NCBI GenBank assembly: GCA_025361625.1
Contig: JANYKL010000162.1
Location: 1-35,583, forward strand
Reading direction: 5' to 3'
DNA: 35,583 nt
Origin: Acidobacteriaceae bacterium
GTDB lineage: Bacteria; Acidobacteriota; Terriglobia; Terriglobales; Acidobacteriaceae
The translations under genes and the position numbers were made by a program. The notes beneath the pieces were generated by a model. The model was not told the origin of the DNA. It saw only the letters and a program-made list of their open reading frames with translations, and searched no databases. Positions 7,317 to 14,529 of this stretch are shown piece after piece. Position 1 is the stretch's first letter; each line of letters begins with the position of its first letter.

Positions 7317-7360
7317 GTCACCTCGTATTAGTAACCTCGTAATCCTTAAACCTCGACATA
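7317..7360. repeat. 14-15-bp degenerate repeat, 3 units
   Basis: GTCACCTCGTATTA (7317), GTAACCTCGTAATCC (7331) and TTAAACCTCGACATA (7346) share a central ACCTCG. Intergenic, between the cytochrome and pilin genes. Confidence 0.6.
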
Positions 7361-7429
7361 ACATCCAGGTAACTTCAGTAACCTGCTGAACGCCCGAAGA
7401 CCAATCTTTCGACAATAACCTAAAGTACT

Positions 7430-7458
7430 TTGACCGCGCTGGCGGACGCCCCTACGAT
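7430..7458 (+). promoter_or_regulatory. Predicted sigma-70-type promoter of the pilin cluster
   Basis: TTGACC (7430-7435) and TACGAT (7453-7458) are separated by 17 bp. Transcription would start near 7465, about 20 nt before the first pilin start codon. Confidence 0.5.
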
Positions 7459-7484
7459 GAGCGCTGTAGGTATTGAACTGATAC

Positions 7485-8162
7485 ATGACTCGCAGCGGTT
7501 GCCGCGTGCTCGGCTGCTCGCATGGGCAAATGAGCTGGAGCGGGGTTGAAAGACAGCGATTGAAAAATTTTAGCCGTAAATCCCGAGGTTTCTCGCTGCT
7601 GGAGATGATGATTGTTCTCGCCATCATCATGGTGCTGGCGAAGATCACGGTGCCTCGCTTTCTGAACATTGTTGGAGATATCAACCTTCGATATGTGGCC
7701 AATAACTATGGTGGCTTGCTGCAATCGGCGCGTATTCAGGCGGTCAAGAAAAACACCTATTACACCGTGACCACAACGACGCTGACGACGGGTGGAAGCG
7801 GCTTTTTCGTGCACGCTCAAGGAGGCTCTTATACGGCGGGCGATCCTCTACTGCCGCTCGGGAGTCAGATTTCGTACCACGCTGGAACGGGGAGCGGCGC
7901 ACCGAACGAGTCGACATTGACGTGCGGTTTGGGTTGCACATTCGGCACGTCGCCGAATTATCCGAGTTTCAACGCGCGCGGTTTACCGTGTGCCATCGCT
8001 ACGCTGGTATGCCCGCAGAATAACGGGGTTGGCTACGCGACTTTCTTCTCGAACACGACGATTACGGGGAACACATCGTGGGCGGCAGTGATTGTGACGG
8101 CAGGCGGACGCATCCAGATCTGGACGAGCGATGGGTCCGGGAACTGGGTGCAACGCAATTGA
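7485..8162 (+). CDS. Minor type IV pilin, FimT/GspH-like
   Basis: A 225-residue prepilin. The class III signal ends RKSRG (G35), followed by FSLLEMMIVLAIIMVLA with the invariant glutamate at +5 (E40), so prepilin peptidase should cut after G35. The mature head has CGLGC and CAIATLVC cysteines that could pair, and it ends in a strand-rich region (AAVIVTAGGRIQIW). As in FimT/GspH, it would act at the pilus tip or in priming assembly. The start is ATG 7485, or ATG 7530, which gives a more typical leader. Neither has a good ribosome binding site. First gene of a four-gene cluster behind a predicted promoter. Confidence 0.85.
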   Translation: MTRSGCRVLGCSHGQMSWSGVERQRLKNFSRKSRGFSLLEMMIVLAIIMVLAKITVPRFLNIVGDINLRYVANNYGGLLQSARIQAVKKNTYYTVTTTTLTTGGSGFFVHAQGGSYTAGDPLLPLGSQISYHAGTGSGAPNESTLTCGLGCTFGTSPNYPSFNARGLPCAIATLVCPQNNGVGYATFFSNTTITGNTSWAAVIVTAGGRIQIWTSDGSGNWVQRN

Positions 8163-8179
8163 GGAAGGCGCCATTGAGA

Positions 8180-8863
8180 ATGTCCAATCCACGAATTTCA
8201 TCTTCACAAATTTCGGCTTCGCTTTCGTCTTCACTTTCGTGTAGGAAATTTCCACGAAGGTCGCGGAGTGGCTCGGCGAGCGGAATGGGGCTGCTGGAGT
8301 TGACGATCGCCATGGCGATTCTTTCGGTTGGATTGCTGGCGTCGATGGTGATGATCATCACCGGCATGGAATCGAATACGCGGAACAAGCGCGATAACGG
8401 GGCAACGATTCTCGATCAGGAGATATTGGAAACGTTTGCCACGCTAAAGAATTATCCAAACACGGGGTACGTCAACATTAACGACTGCGCGACAAGTTCA
8501 AGCGTGCACCAGGCGTCGATCGTGCAGGGGACGTATGCCGCCAACGGAGCGGGGGCCACATTGGTTACAACCGGAAACGCAGCGCAGGTTGTGGGCGACA
8601 TCGATTGGACGCAGGCGACCCCGACGCTTGCAACGGGGAGCACGACTGGCTACGCCATGATGTACCAGACCTGCGGCGGCGACATTTATGAAGTGCGGTG
8701 GAACATCATGGACGCGAACAGTTCGATACCCGCTGGGTCGACGAGCCGGCTGAGCCTGCTCACCGTCTCCTCGCGGCTCACGGCCAACGTCAATGGCACG
8801 AATGCCATGCTTTTTTCACAACCGACAACGCTGCGGACGATTATCGAGAGCCAAAGCTACTAA
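8180..8863 (+). CDS. Minor type IV pilin, PilV-like
   Basis: A 227-residue prepilin. A Ser/Arg-rich leader ends SGSASG, followed by MGLLELTIAMAILSVGLLAS, with Met rather than Phe at +1 and the +5 glutamate present. The head domain is strand-rich and has cysteines in NDCATSS and YQTCGGD. The frame is open from 8078, but ATG 8180 follows a GAGGAAGG at 8161-8168 that overlaps the stop of the previous gene. That makes it the likely start and implies coupled translation. The PilV-like assignment rests on position in the cluster and length. It would sit with the other minor pilins in the inner membrane and pilus tip. Confidence 0.82.
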   Translation: MSNPRISSSQISASLSSSLSCRKFPRRSRSGSASGMGLLELTIAMAILSVGLLASMVMIITGMESNTRNKRDNGATILDQEILETFATLKNYPNTGYVNINDCATSSSVHQASIVQGTYAANGAGATLVTTGNAAQVVGDIDWTQATPTLATGSTTGYAMMYQTCGGDIYEVRWNIMDANSSIPAGSTSRLSLLTVSSRLTANVNGTNAMLFSQPTTLRTIIESQSY

Positions 8864-8894
8864 TTGGTTGGGGAATAACGCTTGGCGGGCATAG

Positions 8895-8924
8895 GACTGG
8901 CGATCACAGGACTGGCGTTCACAG
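8895..8924. repeat. 15-bp repeat before pilW
   Basis: GACTGGCGATCACAG (8895) and GACTGGCGTTCACAG (8910), with a third related copy around 8880-8894. If pilW starts at the TTG at 8882, these units encode LAGIG, LAITG and LAFTG. Confidence 0.7.
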
Positions 8925-8938
8925 GAAAAGAGCAGGAA

Positions 8939-9859
8939 ATGATGGTTAGTTTCGACAGAACCGATATGCGAAGGAAATCAGGCAGACAAAAATCGCCTGG
9001 CGCGCAGGCAGGCTTCTCACTGCTTGAAATGACGATTGTGTGCGCCATACTGACGATCGTGCTGGCGGCAATTTTCGTGGTTGTCAACACTACGATCCAG
9101 CGCAGTCAGGCGGAACAAGTCAGAGTCGATCTGGTGCAGGAGGGTCGCGAGTTCATGGACGAATTCGAACGCGATTTGCATCAGGCCGGCTATCCCAACT
9201 GCCGTATGGTCTCAATCAGTGGAAACAACTGCCCGGCTGACAACGGGACCACGGAGGGCAACAGCGTTTACGTTGCGGCGGGGATTGTATACCTCGATAG
9301 CACCAGAATCATTTTTGAGGGCGACGTGGACGGCGATGGGCAAGTGGATTCGGTTCAATACGCGGTGCTTGACTCGGCGGGCAACAATCCTCCGACGGGA
9401 ACTTGCCCGTGCTCGATCCGGCGCAGCCAGGTTGCGAAATCGGCGGCCAACAATTCGCTGAATCAGACGCCCGTCTGGACGCAGGAGCTGCAAAACATCG
9501 TGAACTCGGGGCAACCGACCGGGACCAATGCATATGGTGGCGGGGTGTCAATTTCAGGCAATACGGCGTGGGGGGCAACGAACACTGCGTACTACGCTGC
9601 GATCAGCAGTTTTAAAGACTATCCGGTGTTTCAGGCATACGACCAGAACGGCAATATTATCCAGATCAATCCTGGGTTAGACACGAGCACTAGTGCCAAC
9701 TCCCTCATTTTGAACTGTCAGCCCTCTTCCACCAATTGCGTGAAGACGATTCGCATCACGCTGAATCTGCTGGGCGATCCAATAACCGGGGTGGACCAGC
9801 AAACCAGGATACGACCAGTGACCACCCTGGTGGGCGATGCTCGCCTGGTGAATAACTAG
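8939..9859 (+). CDS. Minor type IV pilin, PilW-like
   Basis: A 306-residue prepilin from ATG 8939 (8942 is equally possible). The leader ends GAQAG (G25), followed by FSLLEMTIVCAILTIVLAAI with E30 at +5. Helix residues QVRVDLVQEGREFMDEFERD are typical of PilW-like proteins. Residues 129-137 read DVDGDGQVD, a D-x-D-x-D-G loop of the calcium-binding kind. Cysteine pairs occur in CPCS and near the C-terminus. A TTG at 8882, 19 bp after the previous stop, would add 19 residues (LAGIG LAITG LAFTG). I prefer 8939 because the leader is then of usual length. Third gene of the pilin cluster. Confidence 0.85.
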   Translation: MMVSFDRTDMRRKSGRQKSPGAQAGFSLLEMTIVCAILTIVLAAIFVVVNTTIQRSQAEQVRVDLVQEGREFMDEFERDLHQAGYPNCRMVSISGNNCPADNGTTEGNSVYVAAGIVYLDSTRIIFEGDVDGDGQVDSVQYAVLDSAGNNPPTGTCPCSIRRSQVAKSAANNSLNQTPVWTQELQNIVNSGQPTGTNAYGGGVSISGNTAWGATNTAYYAAISSFKDYPVFQAYDQNGNIIQINPGLDTSTSANSLILNCQPSSTNCVKTIRITLNLLGDPITGVDQQTRIRPVTTLVGDARLVNN

Positions 9860-9891
9860 AAGCGGCGACTCGATCGAAGGGAGACCACACC

Positions 9892-11481
9892 ATGCACAAG
9901 CGCGAGATGGACAAGAAAATTCGGAAGAAAGAAAGTGGTATGGCGCTTCTGATCGTGCTGCTGGCGCTTTTTCTGGTTTCGGCCATCGGCATGGGCATGA
10001 TTTATATGTCGACGACCGAGACTTCGATCAATGCGAACTACCGCGATACGCAGCAGGCTTTCTTTGCCATGCGCGCGGGTCTTGAAGAGGCGCGCGACCG
10101 GATGCGCACGAATGCGCCGTCGCCCGTAACTTTGCCGACAGTTCTGCCGACCAACTCAGTCGCCGGGTCGGTTGTTTACATTACCAATCCCACGGGCTCT
10201 GAAACGATTGCTCCGCAGACTTACGGAAACGCTTACTATGATGACGAGTTTTGCCACGAAACCTTCAGCACGATGACCGGACTTAGCGTAATGGCGAACA
10301 TTGCCACGCCGTGCGATTCTGGCGGGGCAGTTCCGGCGACGGCCGTTACCACCGTGGCAAGCATTGCGCCTTATACGGGCACATCTTCTGCTTTGAAATA
10401 TAAGTGGGTTCGTATCACGATGAAGCAGAATAATACGATCTACAATGCGTCGGTAAATTCTTCGGCTTCAGCATCAGGACAGGTTTGCTGGGATGCGGGA
10501 AATAGCCGCGAAGTGGTGGTTACCACGCTTGGCGCCTATACGACGTGCGCTCAAGCTCAGAATGCAGGGCTTCTGGTCGCTCCGGTTTATATCATTACAT
10601 CGTTAGCGATCACGCCGCAGCAAAGCCGCCGCATTGGCCAATATGAAGTTGCGGCAATCGATATCACCCCGCCGCCCGCGGGGCTGGCGATGGCTGGGGC
10701 AGGAGCGGTGGTTCCGAGTGCGCCAAGCTCGAACAACTTTTTTATCAACGGTAATAACAGCGGCACCGCCGGATACGCAGGGGGGCCCGCGTGCCATACC
10801 ACGACACCGGGGACGGCTCCCGCGATCGCAACCGGCAGCTCTACCGGGGTGACGAATATAGTGTCGGCGATTCCCAATAACCGCCAGGGAAATTACACCG
10901 GATCCGGCGGCACGACTCCGAACGTGATTGATGAAGGCACGGATGCGGGTGGAACGGGCGCATTAGGCGGATTGTGGTCGAATCCGCAACAGCTCAACAA
11001 CCTGGTAGCGGCACTGGCGAATGGAGCGGACAACCAGCTCACGTGCGGCATCGGCGGGGTGTTCCCGACAGGAGTAAGCTCGGCGTCGCCAGGATGCAGC
11101 ACCGGCAGCTACGGTACGGATGCAGCCCCACAAATCACGTATGTAAATGGCGACTACAACCTTACCGGCGGATCAGGGGTACTGATCGTGACCGGCACTC
11201 TCAGCGCTACGGGACTTTCCAGTTTCAACGGACTCGTTCTGGTCATAGGCCAAGGGATTTTTTCGGAGAGCGGCGGCGGCAACGGCCAGTTCAACGGCTC
11301 GCTTTTTATTGCCAACACCAATAGCCACACCTCGCCATTTACTCAGCTCTCAAGCCTGGGGCCATCATCGTTCTCGTGGAACGGCGGCGGTACGAATGGC
11401 ATTCAATACAATAGCTGCTGGGCGAATCTTGAGAACGACCTTCACTACCAGGTTGTCTCATCGCGCGAAGAGATGTACTAA
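9892..11481 (+). CDS. PilX-like pilus assembly protein
   Basis: A 529-residue protein. The N-terminus is basic (HKREMDKKIRKKESG), followed by a membrane helix MALLIVLLALFLVSAIGMGM and TTETSINANYRDTQQAFFAM, which matches PilX N-terminal regions. These proteins lack a classical +5 Glu, as here. The rest is a large Gly/Ser/Thr/Asn-rich extracellular part with strand repeats (VNGDYNLTGGSGVLIVTGTL) and an end of YQVVSSREEMY. It is larger than proteobacterial PilX (about 200 residues). ATG 9892 has a GGAG about 8 nt upstream. Last gene of the cluster. A terminator follows, and no PilY1 gene is present. Confidence 0.82.
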   Translation: MHKREMDKKIRKKESGMALLIVLLALFLVSAIGMGMIYMSTTETSINANYRDTQQAFFAMRAGLEEARDRMRTNAPSPVTLPTVLPTNSVAGSVVYITNPTGSETIAPQTYGNAYYDDEFCHETFSTMTGLSVMANIATPCDSGGAVPATAVTTVASIAPYTGTSSALKYKWVRITMKQNNTIYNASVNSSASASGQVCWDAGNSREVVVTTLGAYTTCAQAQNAGLLVAPVYIITSLAITPQQSRRIGQYEVAAIDITPPPAGLAMAGAGAVVPSAPSSNNFFINGNNSGTAGYAGGPACHTTTPGTAPAIATGSSTGVTNIVSAIPNNRQGNYTGSGGTTPNVIDEGTDAGGTGALGGLWSNPQQLNNLVAALANGADNQLTCGIGGVFPTGVSSASPGCSTGSYGTDAAPQITYVNGDYNLTGGSGVLIVTGTLSATGLSSFNGLVLVIGQGIFSESGGGNGQFNGSLFIANTNSHTSPFTQLSSLGPSSFSWNGGGTNGIQYNSCWANLENDLHYQVVSSREEMY

Positions 11482-11509
11482 GGCAGGGCTGGATAGAAAC
11501 AATAAACGA

Positions 11510-11550
11510 AGAGAGACGGGGCTTAGGCTTAGGCTTCGTCTCTTTCTTTT
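11510..11550 (+). terminator. Terminator after the pilin cluster
   Basis: AGAGACG (11512-11518) pairs with CGTCTCT (11537-11543), with partial continuation inside the loop, and is followed by TTCTTTT. It lies about 30 bp past the last pilin stop. Confidence 0.65.
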
Positions 11551-11621
11551 GATTAGTTCGCGATAAGGTTGCGATGGGTTTGAGGGGAAGGGCGGTCGGT
11601 AAGAACGCGGGGCGGGGCGGT

Positions 11622-11653
11622 GAAAAACGGTGCGTAGCGGGGGCTACGCACCG
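11622..11653 (-). terminator. Terminator of the second LuxR pair
   Basis: CGGTGCGTAG (11628-11637) and CTACGCACCG (11644-11653) form a perfect 10-bp stem with a 6-nt loop. On the minus strand the hairpin is followed by TTTTTC (11627-11622), 10 bp past the stop of the type B gene. A classic Rho-independent terminator. Confidence 0.85.
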
Positions 11654-11663
11654 CACTCCGAAA

Positions 11664-11894
11664 CTAAGCGGCGGCCAAGCTTTCGTGCTGGCGTGCCACG
11701 TACCACAACGCTAGTTCCACGCGATTCCACAATCCGAGCTTGTCGTAAATGAGGCGCAGGTAGTTCTTGATCACGTGCTCTGTGGTGCCTAAATCCTGGG
11801 CGATTTCGGCGTTCTTGCAGCCTTCGGCTACGCGCCGGATGATGAGGTGTTCGCGCTCGCTTGGTGCAAGGTTGGCTTTGCCTTTTCCGAACAT
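11664..11894 (-). CDS. HTH-only LuxR-type regulator (type B of pair 2)
   Basis: A 76-residue LuxR/GerE helix-turn-helix protein with no receiver domain. NLAPSEREHLIIRRVAEGCK and NAEIAQDLGTTEHVIKNYLR form the DNA-binding part, and YDKLGLWNRVELALWYVAR the last helix. It shares VxKNYLR, DKLG.W.R.ELAL and YVA with the type B gene at 4518. ATG 11892-11894 has a good GGAG 6 nt upstream, although the start lies 67 bp inside the preceding type A gene. Second gene of the pair and followed by a strong terminator. Confidence 0.85.
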   Translation of the reverse strand: MFGKGKANLAPSEREHLIIRRVAEGCKNAEIAQDLGTTEHVIKNYLRLIYDKLGLWNRVELALWYVARQHESLAAA

Positions 11895-12103
11895 AACTGT
11901 CTCCTATAAAGTAAGGTCGCGAGCTTGACTCGCTTGATTCCGCCCCTGATGCCGTAGCGAACAAAGAGGCGGTTGAAATGCGCTTTTACGGTACGCTCGG
12001 CAATATGCAGGTCCTTGGCAATGGCAGCGTTGTCGCACCCTTGAAGCAGGAGCTCTACAATCTGTTCTTCCCTCGGTACGGTTTGGCCGACGTTTTCTTC
12101 CAT
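11828..12103 (-). CDS. HTH-only LuxR-type regulator (type A of pair 2)
   Basis: A 91-residue LuxR/GerE helix-turn-helix protein (95 if the ATG at 12115 is used). VPREEQIVELLLQGCDNAAI, IAERTVKAHFNRLFVRYGI and GIKRVKLATLLY align with the type A gene at 4745. ATG 12101-12103 is preferred because GGGGAG ends directly at the ATG at 12113-12115, leaving no spacer for that start but about 12 nt for the inner one. The C-terminal 25 residues are Ser/Ala rich and overlap the next gene. It lies back to back with the GAF-PAS histidine kinase gene, 546 bp away. Confidence 0.82.
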   Translation of the reverse strand: MEENVGQTVPREEQIVELLLQGCDNAAIAKDLHIAERTVKAHFNRLFVRYGIRGGIKRVKLATLLYRRQLCSEKAKPTLHQASANTSSSGA

Positions 12104-12649
12104 TAAAAGTTGCATCTCCCCGGACAGAGCCCGTTCAAAACCTTGCAGATTTGACTGAATCCGGTATTAGGGTTATTTGCCCTGTTCTTTTGCATGCACC
12201 CGGCCAAAACCGCCTGTGGGGCGTATTAAAACGAGGAAAACGCCATTTCCTGTGATTTTTGGTGCAAAATAGACCTTTATAAGGTGTATTTGAGCGGGAC
12301 GTACAGTGTCTTTGATGGGCATCTACAGCGAACACCCTAGTATTAACTCCACAGTGATCGAGTTCGACTGGGAATGATTTACATACAAGTACATTTTTCA
12401 CCCTACTGGCAGAGTGGCTTGATGGTTGAAGGGGAGATTGTTGCGAAGGCATGGCGATCTGACTGATTCCAAATCCCTTATCGGTAGAAGCAGGCGCAGA
12501 GGCATTACGGAGTGCGATCCAGAATCATTGCCGCAATCAGCCCTCCTCTTGTAGGATCAGCTTAGGATTCAGCTTCTAAGATCGGCTCACGCGTACTCTG
12601 CACGAACTTTGCACGAACAATCCCGCGAGAGTCGGTAGTAAGGACCCCA
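12104..12649. other. Divergent intergenic region with short repeats
   Basis: No gene recognised between the minus-strand regulator pair and the plus-strand kinase. A small palindrome ACCTTTATAAGGT lies at 12273-12285. Near the kinase, AGGATCAGCTT and AGGATTCAGCTT are adjacent (12553-12575), and CTCTGCACGAA and CTTTGCACGAA are adjacent (12596-12617). The length suggests regulatory sites for both sides, but no clear promoter was found. Confidence 0.4.
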
Positions 12650-14404
12650 TTGTTGACGCCCTCAACTTCTACGTCCTCAACTTCTGTGACCTCACCCTCT
12701 GTGCCCTCAGTTTCTGCGGCGTCGACGGACGCCGTGGTCAATGAGTTATCGCGGCTTCTGGCCTTGAAGGCCGAACTCGGGAAGATATTGCTCGGGACGG
12801 GGACGCTGCAGGAGATGCTGCATCGCTGTACGGAATCAATCTTGCGCGGGTTGGATGCTTCATTGGTTCGAGTGTCGATGCTGAACGAAACGGATAAGGC
12901 GCTCGATCTGCGGGCGAGCTCGGGACTGCACACAGACCTGGATGATTCTGACAGCGGGGTTCGGGTGGAGAAGTTCAAGATTGAACTGATCGCAGAAGAG
13001 CGCGTGCCCCACGTCACAAATCAAGTTCAAGGAGACCTGAGAGTCAGTGACCAGGAATGGGCGAAGCGGGAAGGCATAATTTCTTTTGCCGGGTATCCGC
13101 TGTTGGTTGGAGATGAATTGCTTGGGGTTCTATCGGTGTTCTCGAAGCAGGAGCTACCGGCGGCGACGATTGAAGCGATCGGAGTTGCGGCGAACTTCAT
13201 GGCGCTGGGCATCCAAAAAAATGTTTCTGAAGAGGCAGCGAGGATTGCCGAGGAGTCTACGCAGCGAGTTCTGGCAAGCTCTTCGGATTGCATAAACATT
13301 CTCGACCTGGATCTTCGCATCAGCTACATGAATCCGAGTGGCATGAAGGTGATGGAGGTCGACAATTTTGGTACCTGCGAAAACGCGGATTGGTGCTCGT
13401 TCTGGGACGAACAGGATCGACCAGTTGTGAGCAAAGCGGTCGAAGAGGCGAAAGCGGGACGAACGGGGAATTTTCACGCGTTTGCGAAGACGTTCAAGGG
13501 CACGCCGAAGTGGTGGGACGTGGTTGTGTCTCCGATAAAAGACGCGGAAGGCACGGTGGTAAAAATTCTGGCTTCGTCCCGAGACGTTACGGAGCAGAAG
13601 CTTTCGAACGACGCCGATAGGAAGAACGCGGAAAAATTGGCGGCCATGGTCGAGGAACGCACGTCGCATTTGCAGCGGGAGGCGACAGAGAGGAAGCGGG
13701 TGGAAGCGGACCTGCGCAAGCTGAGTTCACAGCTGCTGACGTTGCGCGATGAAGAACGGCGCCGCATTGCTCGCGATCTGCATGACAGCCTTGGCCAGAT
13801 TCTGACGGCAGCGACGATGACAGTATCGCTCGCGCAGAAGGAGATTGCGAATTCGAATGGCAATGCGGAACGGGCGCTAGCGAATACGAGCGATTTGCTG
13901 CAACAGGCGATGAAGGAAGTTCGGGTGGTGTCTCAGCTGTTGCATCCTCCGTTGCTGGACGAGATGGGAATCGGCGTGGCGTTGCAGATATATACGGAGG
14001 GGATTTCGGCGCGAGGCGATCTGCAGGTTGAGTTATCGGTTGCGGCTGATTTCGAGCGGCTGCCTTTGGAAGTTGAGACGGCGATCTTCCGCATTGTGCA
14101 GGAATGCCTCACCAATGTTCATCGCCACTCCGGGAGCAAGACAGCTTCTGTGCAGGTCAAACGCCAAGGCGAGGAAATCTGCGTGGAGATTGCCGATCGA
14201 GGCAAAGGCATGCGGATTGAGAACGACCCCGGGGTCGGGTTACGCGGGATGCAGGAGCGAGTGGCGCAACTGCGCGGCGCGCTCGAGGTAAAGTCGTCGC
14301 CGGAGGGCACAACGGTCTCGGTGCGGCTTCCGTTTACGGAAGCAGCGAAGCGGATAGAGACGTCCGCAGGCGAGTTTCGATCTGAGAATCTGCGGGCTAG
14401 CTAA
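12650..14404 (+). CDS. Soluble GAF-PAS sensor histidine kinase (HisKA_3)
   Basis: A 584-residue cytoplasmic kinase without membrane helices. Residues about 1-25 are a Ser/Thr/Pro repeat. About 30-195 are a GAF-like domain (ILLGTGTLQEMLHRCTESIL through FAGYPLLVGDELLGVLSVFS). About 205-325 are a PAS domain (WCSFWDEQDRP, WWDVVVSPIKDAEG). A short coiled coil leads to the HisKA_3 dimerisation domain with phospho-acceptor H378 in RRRIARDLHDSLGQ. The HATPase_c domain has N489 (ECLTNVHRHSG), D516 (DRGKGM) and GVGLRGMQERV. The TTG start at 12650 follows AAGGA by about 6 nt. NarL/FixJ-type regulators are the usual partners, and the nearest upstream genes are the LuxR-type pair, which lacks receivers. 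Confidence 0.9.
   Translation: MLTPSTSTSSTSVTSPSVPSVSAASTDAVVNELSRLLALKAELGKILLGTGTLQEMLHRCTESILRGLDASLVRVSMLNETDKALDLRASSGLHTDLDDSDSGVRVEKFKIELIAEERVPHVTNQVQGDLRVSDQEWAKREGIISFAGYPLLVGDELLGVLSVFSKQELPAATIEAIGVAANFMALGIQKNVSEEAARIAEESTQRVLASSSDCINILDLDLRISYMNPSGMKVMEVDNFGTCENADWCSFWDEQDRPVVSKAVEEAKAGRTGNFHAFAKTFKGTPKWWDVVVSPIKDAEGTVVKILASSRDVTEQKLSNDADRKNAEKLAAMVEERTSHLQREATERKRVEADLRKLSSQLLTLRDEERRRIARDLHDSLGQILTAATMTVSLAQKEIANSNGNAERALANTSDLLQQAMKEVRVVSQLLHPPLLDEMGIGVALQIYTEGISARGDLQVELSVAADFERLPLEVETAIFRIVQECLTNVHRHSGSKTASVQVKRQGEEICVEIADRGKGMRIENDPGVGLRGMQERVAQLRGALEVKSSPEGTTVSVRLPFTEAAKRIETSAGEFRSENLRAS
12656..12715. repeat. 15-bp degenerate tandem repeat, 4 units, in-frame
   Basis: ACGCCCTCAACTTCT (12656), ACGTCCTCAACTTCT (12671), GTGACCTCACCCTCT (12686), GTGCCCTCAGTTTCT (12701). 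They encode the extreme N-terminus of the kinase as TPSTS, TSSTS, VTSPS and VPSVS. Confidence 0.9.
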
Positions 14405-14517
14405 GGGCTAGGCTTCGCGGAGTTCGCGGGTTTCGGGGGCAGACATTTTCCTGGGGAACGTTCGGATGATAATTTTTCAAGAAAAGTCCCTGAACAACGT
14501 CCATAATTAACCTCCCC

Positions 14518-14523
14518 TATAAT
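14518..14523 (+). promoter_or_regulatory. -10 element positioned for a leaderless uvrB transcript
   Basis: A perfect TATAAT ends 6 bp before the GTG of uvrB. Transcription from it would begin at or next to the start codon. The matching -35 is poor. An AAGG lies only 2 nt before the GTG, too close for a normal ribosome binding site. Confidence 0.45.
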
Positions 14524-14529
14524 TAAGGT

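Noticed and set aside
14456-14463. GAACGTTC palindrome upstream of uvrB as an SOS/LexA box
   Set aside because: Gram-positive-type boxes need four bases between GAAC and GTTC, and here there are none. It also does not match the CTG-N10-CAG type.
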